This document shows positions 8,166 to 17,450 of a stretch of 64,000 nt of DNA, in pieces. The stretch is from NCBI RefSeq assembly GCF_001238295.1, contig NZ_LGXZ01000003.1, positions 248,001-312,000 on the forward strand, written 5' to 3'. Positions within the stretch are counted from its first letter, which is position 1, and each line of letters begins with the position of its first letter. The position numbers and the translations under genes are program-made. The notes beneath the pieces are model-generated. The model ran no database searches, was not told the origin of the DNA, and saw only the letters and a program-made list of their open reading frames with translations. The DNA comes from Ruegeria sp. 6PALISEP08. GTDB lineage: Bacteria > Pseudomonadota > Alphaproteobacteria > Rhodobacterales > Rhodobacteraceae.

Positions 8166-8798
8166 ATGTTCGATCCAGTAGATACATATATGAATACGCT
8201 TGTCCCAATGGTCGTCGAGCAGACCAGCCGGGGCGAACGCGCTTACGATATTTTTTCGCGTCTGCTGAAAGAGCGGATCATCTTCATCAACGGCCCGATT
8301 CACGATGGCATGAGTCATCTGGTGGTCGCGCAGCTGTTGCACCTTGAGGCTGAGAACCCGAACAAGGAAATCTCAATTTACATCAACTCGCCCGGTGGTG
8401 TGGTGACGAGCGGATTGTCGATTTACGACACAATGCAGTACATCAAGCCGAAATGTTCCACATTGGTGATCGGTCAAGCGGCCTCGATGGGGTCGGTTTT
8501 GCTGGCCGGTGGCGCGAAGGGAATGCGCTTCTCGCTGCCCAACAGCCGGATCATGGTCCACCAGCCCAGCGGCGGGTATCAGGGCCAAGCCAGTGACATC
8601 ATGATTCACGCAGCCGAGACGCAAAAGCTGAAGGATCGCCTGTATGACATTTACGTGCGTCATACCGGACAGACCAAAAAGGCGGTTGAAAAGGCGCTGG
8701 ACCGTGACAATTTCATGAGCCCGGAAGAGGCGAAAGATTGGGGTCACATCGACGAAATCGTCGAAAACCGCGCAAAAATGGATGCGGAAGAAGCCTGA
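8166..8798 (+). CDS. clpP: ATP-dependent Clp protease proteolytic subunit ClpP
   Basis: 210 residues, typical ClpP length. The catalytic triad fits Ser107 (GQAASMGS), His132 (MVHQPSGG) and Asp181 (DRDNF). The INSPGG oxyanion segment is present near residue 74. ClpP forms the double-heptamer protease chamber fed by ClpX or ClpA. clpX follows 131 bp downstream in the same direction, the usual arrangement. A GC-rich hairpin (CCGCGCC-ACC-GGCGCGG, 8809-8825) lies between the two and may weaken read-through, so clpX may also have its own promoter. Confidence 0.98.
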   Translation: MFDPVDTYMNTLVPMVVEQTSRGERAYDIFSRLLKERIIFINGPIHDGMSHLVVAQLLHLEAENPNKEISIYINSPGGVVTSGLSIYDTMQYIKPKCSTLVIGQAASMGSVLLAGGAKGMRFSLPNSRIMVHQPSGGYQGQASDIMIHAAETQKLKDRLYDIYVRHTGQTKKAVEKALDRDNFMSPEEAKDWGHIDEIVENRAKMDAEEA

Positions 8799-8929
8799 GC
8801 CCAACACTCCGCGCCACCGGCGCGGGGGTCATTTTGAGATTGTAGCCGCCAGAGCGCTGGCCTAAGCTGCACAAACAGGCGTAAGCGCATCCTTTCCGGG
8901 GTGCAGAGACGAAGCCCGAAAGGTAGATC

Positions 8930-10198
8930 ATGGCGACGAATTCAGGCGGCGACGGGAAAAACACGCTCTACTGCAGTTTCTGCGGGAAAAGCCAGCATGA
9001 GGTGCGAAAACTGATCGCAGGCCCGACCGTGTTCATCTGTGATGAATGTGTCGAACTGTGCATGGACATCATCCGCGAAGAGACCAAAGCAAGTGGGCTG
9101 AAGTCGTCTGACGGTGTTCCGACGCCCAAGGATATTTGCGAGGTTCTGGACGATTACGTGATTGGTCAGGCCACAGCCAAGCGGGTTCTGTCGGTGGCGG
9201 TTCACAACCACTACAAACGTCTGAACCATGCTCAGAAAGCCGGCAGCGATATTGAACTGGCGAAGTCGAACATACTGCTGATCGGTCCGACCGGTTGCGG
9301 TAAGACATTGTTGGCCCAGACTTTGGCCCGCATTTTGGACGTGCCATTCACCATGGCCGACGCAACCACGCTGACCGAAGCCGGCTATGTGGGCGAAGAT
9401 GTCGAGAACATCATCCTCAAGCTGCTTCAGGCCAGTGAGTATAACGTCGAACGCGCGCAGCGCGGCATTGTCTATATTGACGAAGTCGACAAAATCACCC
9501 GTAAGTCCGAGAACCCGTCGATCACGCGCGACGTGTCGGGCGAGGGCGTGCAGCAAGCCTTGCTGAAACTGATGGAAGGCACAGTGGCCAGCGTTCCGCC
9601 GCAGGGCGGGCGCAAGCATCCACAGCAGGAGTTCCTGCAGGTGGATACCACTAATATCCTGTTCATCTGCGGCGGTGCCTTTGCCGGTCTGGATAAGATC
9701 ATAGCGCAGCGTGGCAAGGGCTCGGCCATGGGTTTTGGCGCCGATGTACGCGAAAATGACGATCGTGGCGTCGGCGAGATTTTTAAGGATCTGGAACCAG
9801 AAGATCTGCTGAAATTCGGTCTGATTCCAGAGTTCGTGGGACGTTTGCCGGTTCTGGCAACGCTGGAGGATTTGGACGAAGATGCTCTGGTCACCATTCT
9901 GACAAAGCCCAAGAACGCCTTGGTCAAGCAGTATCAGCGCCTGTTCGAGTTGGAAGATGTCGAACTGGACTTCACGGATGATGCGTTGAAAGCGATTTCC
10001 AAGAAGGCGATTGAGCGTAAAACCGGCGCACGGGGCCTGCGGTCGATCTTGGAAGACATTCTGCTGGATACCATGTTCGAACTGCCGGGCATGAAGAATA
10101 TCAGCGAAGTTGTGGTGAACGAAGAGGCAGTAATATCCGAGTCGCAGCCTCTGTTCATCTATGCGGACGCGGCCCCGGAATCAGCATCGGCTGGATAA
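8930..10198 (+). CDS. clpX: ClpX AAA+ unfoldase, ATPase subunit of ClpXP
   Basis: 422 residues, full length. An N-terminal zinc-binding domain has Cys15, Cys18, Cys37 and Cys40 (YCSFCGK and FICDEC). Walker A is GPTGCGKT at 119-126, Walker B lies in [11 protein letters not shown], and the substrate-pore GYVGED loop is visible. The C-terminal AAA+ small domain has the sensor-2 motif GARGLR. ClpX recognises, unfolds and feeds substrates to ClpP. In alphaproteobacteria ClpXP also drives cell-cycle proteolysis. It pairs with clpP immediately upstream. Confidence 0.98.
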   Translation: MATNSGGDGKNTLYCSFCGKSQHEVRKLIAGPTVFICDECVELCMDIIREETKASGLKSSDGVPTPKDICEVLDDYVIGQATAKRVLSVAVHNHYKRLNHAQKAGSDIELAKSNILLIGPTGCGKTLLAQTLARILDVPFTMADATTLTEAGYVGEDVENIILKLLQASEYNVERAQRGIVYIDEVDKITRKSENPSITRDVSGEGVQQALLKLMEGTVASVPPQGGRKHPQQEFLQVDTTNILFICGGAFAGLDKIIAQRGKGSAMGFGADVRENDDRGVGEIFKDLEPEDLLKFGLIPEFVGRLPVLATLEDLDEDALVTILTKPKNALVKQYQRLFELEDVELDFTDDALKAISKKAIERKTGARGLRSILEDILLDTMFELPGMKNISEVVVNEEAVISESQPLFIYADAAPESASAG

Positions 10199-10354
10199 GA
10201 AGTCCGGCTGTGGTAGCTGCTTGAGACAAGATGGAAGGGGGCGCTGCCCCCGCCGTATTTCGAGCAATTCCCCCGGTTTCTTTGAACAGATGAACGCAGG
10301 GACCCTTTTTCGGTACGGCGGTCTGCGGATTTCTAGCAACAAAGTGGAAGCAGC

Positions 10355-10717
10355 ATGACGATTCAGCGCATCTCATCCGGTGGTGAATTCGAAACGAAAG
10401 TGGGTTACTGCCGCGCAGTAGTCGCTTGTGGTTGGGTTCATGTGGCTGGCACAGTTGGGCAGGGCGAAGATATTGTAGCGCAATGCCGTTCCGCGTTGAG
10501 CATCATTGAAGCCGCTCTGCAAAAGGCCGGAGCAGGTTTTCAAAATGTTGTGCGCGTGACGTATATGCTGCCGGATCGCGCGGAATTTGAGCCTTGCTGG
10601 CCGATCCTGGCCGAGACCTTCGGCGCAAATCCTCCGGCTGCGACTATGATTGAATGTGGCCTGATCGATCCGAAATACAGGATCGAGATTGAAGTGACCG
10701 CGTTTCTGCCGGAGTGA
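10355..10717 (+). CDS. RidA-family protein (enamine/imine deaminase-like)
   Basis: 120 residues of the RidA/YjgF family. An N-terminal [20 protein letters not shown] block is followed by [16 protein letters not shown] and the C-terminal [24 protein letters not shown]. The last block contains the family glutamate, but the catalytic Arg of the canonical RPARS/RS motif is replaced here: the loop reads NPPAATMI. This fits a RidA subgroup other than archetypal RidA, so deaminase activity on 2-aminoacrylate should not be assumed. The gene lies between clpX and the NDUFA12 gene, all on the same strand. Confidence 0.85.
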   Translation: MTIQRISSGGEFETKVGYCRAVVACGWVHVAGTVGQGEDIVAQCRSALSIIEAALQKAGAGFQNVVRVTYMLPDRAEFEPCWPILAETFGANPPAATMIECGLIDPKYRIEIEVTAFLPE

Positions 10718-10797
10718 CGCAGGTATCCCCTGTGGCACTGGACCTTGGCGAGCCTTTGGTCCATACCTTTTCTCGACCGAAATGCCGGAGGCACCCG

Positions 10798-11181
10798 ATG
10801 GGAATCCTGAACAGTCTTTTGCGAGCCGTGACCTGGTGGAACGGGTCAACTTTGAACACGCAGATCTACACGTCGCGTAAAGGCGTCAAAGTGGGCGAAG
10901 ACAATGAAGGCAATGTGTTTTATCGCACGGCGGATGACAGCAGGCGCTGGGTGATCTTCAACGGCGAGGCCGAGGCCAGCCGAGTTGATCCGGAATGGCA
11001 CGGCTGGTTGCACCGCACCTGGGATGAGCCTCCGACAGACAAGCCTTTGCCGCATAAATCCTGGGAAAAGCCACATCAGGAGAACCTGACCGGAACCGCA
11101 CTGGCTTATTCGCCAGCAGGATCGTTGCGTCGGGCCGAACCGGTCGAGCGCAAGGATTATGAGGCCTGGAGCCCGGAATAA
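10798..11181 (+). CDS. NADH:ubiquinone oxidoreductase accessory subunit NDUFA12-like
   Basis: 127 residues, starting at the ATG at 10798 after a CCGGAGG. The sequence carries the NDUFA12/B17.2 signature: [23 protein letters not shown] with [17 protein letters not shown] following. This accessory subunit of complex I is shared by alphaproteobacteria and mitochondria and sits on the peripheral arm. The gene is away from the main nuo cluster, as is usual in alphaproteobacteria. It is followed 11 bp later by the MlaD-like gene and then the DUF2155 gene, an arrangement common in this group. Assignment is strong; the direct function in this organism is inferred. Confidence 0.93.
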   Translation: MGILNSLLRAVTWWNGSTLNTQIYTSRKGVKVGEDNEGNVFYRTADDSRRWVIFNGEAEASRVDPEWHGWLHRTWDEPPTDKPLPHKSWEKPHQENLTGTALAYSPAGSLRRAEPVERKDYEAWSPE

Positions 11182-11192
11182 GCGAGGCGAAG

Positions 11193-11645
11193 ATGTCGAG
11201 CCATAATTGGACCGAAGTTGTTGTCGGTGGCGTCGTGTTGGCCGGTGCGCTGGCATTTGGCGTTTACGCCAGCCAATCGACGGGTCTGTCACAGGGGGCG
11301 GCCGGATATGAACTTGGCGCGTCTTTCAGGTCGCTGGAAGGGGTCGGTGTCGGGACGGATGTCCGGCTTGCGGGCGTCAAGATTGGAACCGTGACAGGCG
11401 TGACGTTGAACCTTGATACTTATCGAGCAGACACGACCTTCACCATTGCCGACGGCATTCTCGTGCCGGATGACAGCGCCATCGTGATCTCATCCGAGGG
11501 GTTGCTGGGAGGCAACTTTGTCGAGGTCATGCCGGGCGGGTCGCCGTTCTTTTTCGAGCCCGGAGGCGAAATCGAAGATACACAAGGTGCGGTCAGCCTG
11601 ATCTCACTTTTGGTCAAGTTTGTGGCCGGAGATGGCAGCGAATGA
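11193..11645 (+). CDS. mlaD: MlaD-like MCE-domain protein (phospholipid transport)
   Basis: 150 residues. One N-terminal transmembrane anchor (about residues 8-27) is followed by a single MCE domain: GVGVGTDVRLAGVKIGTVTG, then the EGLLGGNFVEVMPGG block typical of MlaD. MlaD is the periplasm-facing subunit of the MlaFEDB phospholipid transporter that maintains outer-membrane lipid asymmetry. The other mla genes are not next to it. Its stop overlaps the start of the DUF2155 gene as ATGA, so the two are translationally coupled. Confidence 0.92.
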   Translation: MSSHNWTEVVVGGVVLAGALAFGVYASQSTGLSQGAAGYELGASFRSLEGVGVGTDVRLAGVKIGTVTGVTLNLDTYRADTTFTIADGILVPDDSAIVISSEGLLGGNFVEVMPGGSPFFFEPGGEIEDTQGAVSLISLLVKFVAGDGSE

Positions 11646-12010
11646 TACGTGCTGCTTTGATTGCCCTGCTGTTGGCAACGACAGGCGCTGCCGCGCAACA
11701 AAAGGTTCAATCTGGCCCGGGGGCCATGCTGCGCGGGCTGGACAAGGTCAATGGGCAGACCGTCGATGTTGAAATGCAAAACGGTCAGACCGAATCTGTT
11801 TTTGGCTTGGATGTTGCGTTGGGAGATTGCCGTTTTCCGGTGGACAACCCGACGGGTGACGCATTTGCTTACCTGACCATCTGGGAAACCGGGAAGGCTG
11901 ATCAACTGTTCGACGGCTGGATGATTGCGACGTCCCCGGCATTGAACGCACTGGATCATGCACGCTACGACGTTTGGGTGATCCGCTGTATTACCCCCGC
12001 AGCAGACTGA
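11642..12010 (+). CDS. DUF2155-type secreted protein
   Basis: 122 residues with a signal peptide (MIRAALIALLLATTGAAAQQ). The body contains the DUF2155 pattern: LRGLDKVNGQTVDVEMQNGQ, then LGDCRFPVDN and AYLTIWETGK, ending DVWVIRCIT. The two cysteines (in GDCRFP and IRCIT) could pair. The family is typical of alphaproteobacteria and its function is unknown; presence in a periplasmic or envelope unit with MlaD suggests an envelope role, which is inference. Its 3' end overlaps the convergent aat gene by 46 bp. Confidence 0.9.
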   Translation: MIRAALIALLLATTGAAAQQKVQSGPGAMLRGLDKVNGQTVDVEMQNGQTESVFGLDVALGDCRFPVDNPTGDAFAYLTIWETGKADQLFDGWMIATSPALNALDHARYDVWVIRCITPAAD

Positions 12011-12597
12011 CGGATCGGCGCCGTGAATTCGGCGCTGCGGTTCAGAGCCTCTTCCAGTTCCTTTTTGTAAGCACTGCGCGGGATTTCGATGGCTCCCAGA
12101 GACGCCAGATGCGCGGTCAGAAACTGCGTGTCAAACAGATGAAACCCGGTCTGTTGCAAGCGGTCCACAAGATAGGCAAGGGCGATTTTCGACGCATCGG
12201 TTTGGCGTGAAAACATGCTTTCTCCGAAAAATGCTGCCCCCAAGGTCACGCCATAGACACCGCCTACAAGTGCAGTGCCGTCCCAGACTTCAAGAGAATG
12301 GGCATACCCTGTCTGGTGCAATTGGCGATAGAGGCCGTGCAGTTCGGCGTTGATCCAGGTGTCGGCCCGGTCGGCGCAGCCATCCACGACCCCTGAAAAG
12401 TCCTGATTGATCGTGATTTCCAACCCGCTATTGCGGATGCGGCGAGAAAGGCTGCGGGAAATGTGGAACCCATCCAATGGGAAAACGCCGCGCAACTTTG
12501 GATCGACCCAGAACAGCTCGGGATCATCGCGATGTTCGGCCATCGGAAAAACGCCAATGGAGTACCCATGCAGCAGAAGTTCGGCGGATAAGCTCAT
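11965..12597 (-). CDS. aat: Leucyl/phenylalanyl-tRNA-protein transferase (Aat)
   Basis: 210 residues. The Aat signature blocks are visible: LLLHGYSIGVFPMAEHRDDPELFWVDP near the N-terminus, AHSLEVWDGTALVGGVYGV in the middle and FGESMFSRQTDASKIAL. Aat adds Leu or Phe to N-terminal Arg/Lys of proteins, marking them for ClpAP via the N-end rule. It forms a minus-strand unit with accC and accB just upstream, a common order in Rhodobacteraceae. Its 3' end overlaps the end of the DUF2155 gene on the other strand. Confidence 0.96.
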   Translation of the reverse strand: MSLSAELLLHGYSIGVFPMAEHRDDPELFWVDPKLRGVFPLDGFHISRSLSRRIRNSGLEITINQDFSGVVDGCADRADTWINAELHGLYRQLHQTGYAHSLEVWDGTALVGGVYGVTLGAAFFGESMFSRQTDASKIALAYLVDRLQQTGFHLFDTQFLTAHLASLGAIEIPRSAYKKELEEALNRSAEFTAPIRQSAAGVIQRITQTS

Positions 12598-12645
12598 TTT
12601 GGGTAAGCGGGAACCGGAAGGCGTGTGCCCTCCGGTCCTTGGCGG

Positions 12646-13995
12646 TTACTGTTCCATGTTCTCCGCAAGCCAGCGCTCCAGCCAATGGATGTTGTAGTTG
12701 CCGCTTTGCAGGTCGGGTTCCTGCAGCAGGGCGTGGAACAGAGGGACTGTGGTGTCGATGCCGTCTACGATCAACTCTCCCAACGCGCGCTCCAGACGCG
12801 CCAGCGCTTCGGTCCGGTCGCGGCCCTGAACGATCAGCTTGGCGATCAGCGAGTCGTAGTAAGGTGGGATGGAATAGCCATCATAAAGCGCCGAATCCAT
12901 CCGTACGCCCAGACCGCCCGGCGCGTGATACGCGGTGATCTTACCGGGGCAGGGTGAGAAGTTCGGCAGTTTTTCAGCGTTGATCCGAACCTCAATGGCG
13001 TGGCCGTTGATTTCCAGGTCGTCCTGCCCGAATGACATGTCCTCGCCAGCGGCGACACGGATTTGCTCGCGCACGAGATCGACGCCAAAGATGCCTTCAG
13101 TCACAGGGTGTTCCACCTGAAGACGGGTGTTCATTTCGATGAAGTAGAAATCACCATTCTCATAGAGGAATTCGATGGTACCCGCGCCGATATAGTCGAT
13201 CTTGGCCACGGCGTCGGCGCAGATCTTCCCGATTTTGGCACGTTCTTCGGGGGAGATGCTGGGGCCGGGGGCTTCCTCGAACACCTTCTGATGGCGGCGC
13301 TGCAGCGAGCAGTCACGTTCGCCAAGATGCACAGCTTTGCCCTTACCATCGCCAAAGACCTGAATCTCGATATGGCGCGGCGTGGTCAGGTATTTCTCGA
13401 TATAGACTTCGTCATTGCCAAAGGCAGCTTTGCCCTCGGCCCGCGCAGTCATGAAGGCGCTTTCCATCTCATTAGCGGTCTGCGCGACTTTCATGCCGCG
13501 ACCACCGCCACCGGCTGTGGCCTTGATGATCACGGGATAGCCGAACTCCTCACCGATCTTCTTGGCGGTTGCCAGATCAGGTACGCCTCCGTCGGAACCG
13601 GGAACGCAGGGCACGCCCAAGGCTTTCATCGTATCCTTGGCAGTGATCTTGTCGCCCATGACGCGGATATGCTCCGCAGTGGGACCGATAAAGGTAAGGC
13701 CGTGGTCTTCGACGATCTGCACGAATTCGGCATTCTCGGAAAGGAAGCCATAGCCGGGATGGATCGCCTGCGCGCCGGTGATTTCACAGGCCGAGATAAT
13801 CGCTGGTACGGACAGATAGCTTTGCGGCGAGGGCGGGGGGCCGATGCACACCGATTCGTCCGCCATGCGCACATGCATCGCGTCGCTGTCGGCGGTGGAA
13901 TGGACGGCGACCGTCTTAATCCCCATCTCGCGCGCGGCGCGGATGACGCGCAGGGCGATCTCGCCTCGGTTGGCAATCAGAATCTTGTCGAACAT
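12646..13995 (-). CDS. accC: Biotin carboxylase subunit of acetyl-CoA carboxylase
   Basis: 449 residues, the standard AccC length. The N-terminus is [20 protein letters not shown]. The ATP-grasp glycine-rich loop reads [14 protein letters not shown], and [14 protein letters not shown] contains the catalytic and metal-binding region. The enzyme carboxylates the biotin on AccB with bicarbonate and ATP, the first half-reaction of malonyl-CoA synthesis. accB lies 9 bp upstream in the same operon, and aat follows. The carboxyltransferase genes accA and accD are not in the window. Confidence 0.98.
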   Translation of the reverse strand: MFDKILIANRGEIALRVIRAAREMGIKTVAVHSTADSDAMHVRMADESVCIGPPPSPQSYLSVPAIISACEITGAQAIHPGYGFLSENAEFVQIVEDHGLTFIGPTAEHIRVMGDKITAKDTMKALGVPCVPGSDGGVPDLATAKKIGEEFGYPVIIKATAGGGGRGMKVAQTANEMESAFMTARAEGKAAFGNDEVYIEKYLTTPRHIEIQVFGDGKGKAVHLGERDCSLQRRHQKVFEEAPGPSISPEERAKIGKICADAVAKIDYIGAGTIEFLYENGDFYFIEMNTRLQVEHPVTEGIFGVDLVREQIRVAAGEDMSFGQDDLEINGHAIEVRINAEKLPNFSPCPGKITAYHAPGGLGVRMDSALYDGYSIPPYYDSLIAKLIVQGRDRTEALARLERALGELIVDGIDTTVPLFHALLQEPDLQSGNYNIHWLERWLAENMEQ

Positions 13996-14004
13996 GGGCC
14001 CGCC

Positions 14005-14493
14005 TTACTCGATGATGACCAGAGGGGTGCCGAATTCCACAGCGTCGCCATCGCCAACCAGAATCCGCTTGATCGTACCCGACTTAGGCGCGTGGATGTG
14101 GTTCATGGTCTTCATCGCTTCGACGATCAGCAATGTGTCGCCTTCGGATACCGTGGCACCAACGCTGATGAACGAAGGTGCACCAGGCTCTGGCTGCATG
14201 TACACCGTGCCGACCATGGGCGATGTCACAGCGCCAGGATGGCTTGCCGGATCTTCCTGTGCAGCGGGCGCCTCTGCCGCAGCAGGAGCAGCAGCCGGGG
14301 CCGGTGCCGCAACAGGCGCTGCGACCTGAACCGGAGCGGCGACGGTCTGTGTCATGCGGCTGACCCGCACATTCAGGCTGTCCTCCTCGCCGTATTCACG
14401 CTTGACCTGCAGTTCGGTCAGATCGTTTTCGCGCAGCAACTCTGCCAGAGCTTTGATGAATGCAACATCCGCTTCGTGTTTGGTATCTGTCAT
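14005..14493 (-). CDS. accB: Biotin carboxyl carrier protein AccB
   Basis: 162 residues. A helical N-terminal region is followed by an Ala/Pro-rich flexible linker (roughly residues 55-85) and the C-terminal biotinyl domain, with the biotinylated lysine Lys128 in VEAMKTMN. The protein carries carboxybiotin between AccC and the carboxyltransferase. It is the first gene of the accB-accC-aat unit; an AT-poor leader of about 150 bp separates it from the PAS-LuxR gene. Confidence 0.97.
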   Translation of the reverse strand: MTDTKHEADVAFIKALAELLRENDLTELQVKREYGEEDSLNVRVSRMTQTVAAPVQVAAPVAAPAPAAAPAAAEAPAAQEDPASHPGAVTSPMVGTVYMQPEPGAPSFISVGATVSEGDTLLIVEAMKTMNHIHAPKSGTIKRILVGDGDAVEFGTPLVIIE

Positions 14494-14645
14494 GAGTGTC
14501 CTCGACGGTTCCCCTTTGGCCCGTTTGTTTTTTCGCGGGCTCTGATCAAATTACGCAGGGTTATAGGCCAAGCAGCCCTGCATGAAAAGCGCCGACTCGC
14601 ACCATCACAAACAGGTTTGCAGCTTAAATTATTGGGTGGGTCGGG

Positions 14646-15182
14646 TCACAGAGGCATTCCCGACAGCTTCGCAACCAGCTCAGACAACTTCCGCGCGCCG
14701 AACTTTTCAAGCAAGCGGGCACGATAGGCTTCGATCGTGCGAAAACTCAGCCCCAGTTCAGCGCCGATTTCTTTGGCCGACAAGCCGCGACAAGACAGGA
14801 TGGCGACTTCGCGTTCACGTACCGTCAACTCAACCAAAGGCCGTTCTTCCGAGATGTCTGAAAAGCTCCAGATGCCGTGCCGGAACGGGTCGTCGGGGGT
14901 GAGTGAGCGGCCACGAGCACGGCACCAGAACAGATCGCCATCACGCCGCCGCATGACGCGTTCATCGGTGTAATATCCGGTGTCGCGCATCACCTGCAGG
15001 CTGCGCTCTCCGATCCGTTCCCAATCAGCTACCGAGGGATAGAGGTGCAGCAGTGGCATGTTGCGATAGTCCACTTCTTCTCCGCCGAACGTGCGCGCGA
15101 ATTGCAGATTACAGCGCCGGATAATCCGATTTTCCAACTCTACAAGGCCGATAGGCGCGTATTCAAAGGCAGGGTCGCTCAT
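14646..15182 (-). CDS. PAS-LuxR-type transcriptional regulator
   Basis: 178 residues. An N-terminal PAS domain (about 5-110: FEYAPIGLVELENRIIRRCN, then RRRDGDLFWCRARGRSL and the FSDISEER exit) is joined to a C-terminal LuxR/GerE helix-turn-helix (ELTVREREVAILSCRGLSAK, EIGAELGLSFRTIEAYRARL). PAS-LuxR proteins of this short type act as sensor-regulators of unknown ligand. There is no receiver domain or kinase beside it. It is divergent from the ScfR-family regulator at 15395, with 212 bp of AT-richer promoter region between them. Targets are unknown. Confidence 0.85.
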   Translation of the reverse strand: MSDPAFEYAPIGLVELENRIIRRCNLQFARTFGGEEVDYRNMPLLHLYPSVADWERIGERSLQVMRDTGYYTDERVMRRRDGDLFWCRARGRSLTPDDPFRHGIWSFSDISEERPLVELTVREREVAILSCRGLSAKEIGAELGLSFRTIEAYRARLLEKFGARKLSELVAKLSGMPL

Positions 15183-15394
15183 TCACGTATCGTGCCGGGA
15201 AACCGCGCAGAAGAGAAGGGGTGAAGCAATATCTTGCACGATGATGACATACTGCGCTGTCGGAGAGTGCATTTTGATCGTGTAAAGGATGTAAATTGAA
15301 CCTGAAAATTTTGAACTAAGTGGAAGAAATATATAGTATGTTTCGCAAATAATGCCTGGATGATCGGCTGGACGTTGGTCAGGAGGATGCAAAC

Positions 15395-16687
15395 ATGCGT
15401 GACACTTTGACTGGAAGCCGCATACGCGAGCGGCGGCAGATTGCCGGGCTCAGGCAGGCGGAATTGGCCCGTTTGGCAGGGATTTCAGCCTCTTATCTCA
15501 ACCTGATCGAACACAATCGCCGTCGGATTGGGGGCAAGTTGTTGGTGGATATCGCCACAGCGCTATCGGTGGAACCTTCTGTGCTGACGCAGGGGATCGA
15601 GGCCACCTTGGTTTCAGCGCTGCGCGAAGCGGCGGAGGATGCGGTTGGCCAACAGGCCGAGCTGGACGGTCTGGAAGAATTCGCCGGACGCTTTCCCGGT
15701 TGGGCGGCGGTGCTGGCACAAATGCATCGCCGTGTCGTCTCGTTGGAACGCAATGTCGAAATACTGTCGGACCGGCTGACCCATGACCCCCAGCTTGCAG
15801 ACTCGATGCACGAGGTTCTGTCAACCGCAGCCGCGATTCGGTCTACGGCCGCGATTCTTGCTGACACCGAAGATATCGAAGCGGAATGGCGCGAACGGTT
15901 TCATAAAAACCTGCATCAGGATGCCGAACGGTTGGCAGACAGTTCCAAGGCGTTGGTGACGTTTCTGGATGAAAGCGATACCGCGGTCGACCCGCGCGGT
16001 GTGCCGTTGGAAGAGGTTGAAGCGTTCTTCCAGACCCGTAATTTCATTTTCCCAGAGTTGGAGGACGGGGGTGAGGTCGATTCAGTTGATCTGGGCAACC
16101 TCAACACTGCTGCGGCCCGGGCTGTTGCGCGTGATATGTTAGAAACACTCCGCGCTGACGCCCAAGCCATGCCACTGGATGCAGTTGCTTCATTTGTTCA
16201 AGGCGAAGGCCCGGACCCGATTGACCTGGCACGTCACTTTTCTGTCGATATGGCGACGGCCCTCCGGCGCGTGGCACTCTTGCCCGAAAGTATCGTGTCT
16301 GAACCGGTTGGCATGGTGTTGTGCGATGCATCCGGCAGCATCTTGTTCCTTAAGCCGGTTTCGGGATTTGCCATGCCAAGACATGGCGAGGCTTGCCCCC
16401 TTTGGCCAGTATTTACCGCTCTGAACCGCCCATTGGTTCCGGTGCGCAAGCACGTTGTGCAAACTGGGCGGGCCTCGGCCACGTTCGAGTGTTTCGCCTA
16501 TGCCTGGCCGCATACGGTAGCAGGATATGATCAGGATCCGGCCTATCGATCCGTCATGTTGGTGCGCCCCGTGCAGGAAACAACCGGCGACGCAGCAGTC
16601 ACAAAGGTCGGGTCGAACTGCCGGGTCTGTCCCAGCAACACCTGCACCGCACGCCGCGAGCCGTCGATTTTGAGCGAAGGTTTTTGA
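15395..16687 (+). CDS. ScfR/PccR/RamB-family transcriptional regulator (short-chain fatty acyl-CoA)
   Basis: 430 residues. An N-terminal XRE helix-turn-helix (SRIRERRQIAGLRQAELARL, then AGISASYLNLIEHNRRRIGG, residues 4-60) precedes a long middle region. The C-terminal domain ends in a cysteine cluster (NCRVCPSNTCTARREPSIL), the hallmark of short-chain fatty acyl-CoA regulators. PccR of Rhodobacter sphaeroides, a member of this family, controls propionyl-CoA assimilation through TTTGCAAA-type sites. TTTGCAAA motifs lie upstream of prpE at 44560-44631. The acyl-CoA ligand is inferred from the family. It precedes the receiver-kinase cluster by 77 bp. Confidence 0.85.
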   Translation: MRDTLTGSRIRERRQIAGLRQAELARLAGISASYLNLIEHNRRRIGGKLLVDIATALSVEPSVLTQGIEATLVSALREAAEDAVGQQAELDGLEEFAGRFPGWAAVLAQMHRRVVSLERNVEILSDRLTHDPQLADSMHEVLSTAAAIRSTAAILADTEDIEAEWRERFHKNLHQDAERLADSSKALVTFLDESDTAVDPRGVPLEEVEAFFQTRNFIFPELEDGGEVDSVDLGNLNTAAARAVARDMLETLRADAQAMPLDAVASFVQGEGPDPIDLARHFSVDMATALRRVALLPESIVSEPVGMVLCDASGSILFLKPVSGFAMPRHGEACPLWPVFTALNRPLVPVRKHVVQTGRASATFECFAYAWPHTVAGYDQDPAYRSVMLVRPVQETTGDAAVTKVGSNCRVCPSNTCTARREPSILSEGF

Positions 16688-16764
16688 CACTTTCCTGACA
16701 GAACGCTTAATCTGGCTGTGACCGGCCTTGGGATGGGCGACCGGTCTTGGGAGGAATTGAAAAT

Positions 16765-17145
16765 ATGAGCCGTAAGGTTCTGCTGATCGAGGACGAGCCG
16801 AACATTGCCGAGGCAATCCGGTTCCTGTTGACCCGCGAGGGTTGGCAGGTCGAGATTCATGGCGATGGCACCGATGCGCTTCAGGTTATTCAGGGGGCTC
16901 AGCCCGATCTGGTTATTCTGGACGTCATGCTGCCGGGTAAAAGCGGCATGGATATTCTGCGCGATCTCAGAGAGATGGAAGAGCTTGCAAGCCTTCCGGT
17001 CTTGATGCTGACGGCGCGGGGGCAGTCGCGCGACAGGGAAATGGCGGAAAATGCAGGCGTCAGCCGCTTTATGACCAAACCGTTTTCCAACGCCGAAGTG
17101 TTGACGGCTGTGCGTGATCTTCACGCGCAGGCGACCCAAATGTAA
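16765..17145 (+). CDS. Single-domain response regulator (receiver only)
   Basis: 126 residues, consisting of one receiver domain. The ATG at 16765 follows GGGAGGAATT. Conserved residues are the acidic pair in LIEDEPN, the phospho-acceptor Asp in DLVILDVMLPG, the Thr in LMLTARG and the Lys in RFMTKPFS. No output domain is present, so it must act through protein contacts or as a phosphate shuttle or sink. Its stop overlaps the start of the small membrane protein by one base. The SSS-type kinase is two genes on and is the likely partner, by inference from the operon. Confidence 0.92.
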   Translation: MSRKVLLIEDEPNIAEAIRFLLTREGWQVEIHGDGTDALQVIQGAQPDLVILDVMLPGKSGMDILRDLREMEELASLPVLMLTARGQSRDREMAENAGVSRFMTKPFSNAEVLTAVRDLHAQATQM

Positions 17146-17450
17146 TGTCAGACGAGAGCGACAAAGGTCAGCCGCCAAATGTGAGACCCTCGCTTTTTCT
17201 GGAACGTCAAAGCTATCGCCGTCGCAGGCTGACCGATGCGGCCCGGCTTTTGCCGTTTCTTGGGGCGCTCTTGTTCGCGCTGCCGCTTCTTTGGCCGGAC
17301 AAGTCCAGCGGTGATGCGGCCGTACCTCTGTCCTCAGCAATATTTTACATCTTCGTCTGCTGGGGCGCGTTGATCGTGATTGGCCTGATCTTCGGCTTTG
17401 TTGCGCGCCGTATGCGCACGCCCGAGGACCCTGATACAGGGGCCGAGTGA
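17145..17450 (+). CDS. Small two-TM membrane protein in the kinase operon
   Basis: 101 residues. A cytoplasmic basic N-terminus (LERQSYRRRRLTDAAR) is followed by two hydrophobic helices (about 33-50, LLPFLGALLFALPLLW, and 62-88, IFYIFVCWGALIVIGLIFGF) and a short acidic tail. The size and layout recall small DUF485-like accessory subunits found beside SSS-type solute symporters, but I cannot assign it by motif. It overlaps the response-regulator stop by 1 base and the kinase start by 1 base. The three genes thus look like one tightly coupled unit. Confidence 0.8.
   Translation: MSDESDKGQPPNVRPSLFLERQSYRRRRLTDAARLLPFLGALLFALPLLWPDKSSGDAAVPLSSAIFYIFVCWGALIVIGLIFGFVARRMRTPEDPDTGAE

Noticed and set aside
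13063-14727. A 554-residue plus-strand frame across accC and accB
   Set aside because: Opposite strand to two clearly conserved genes, with shadow-like composition rich in His, Asp, Arg and Gly.
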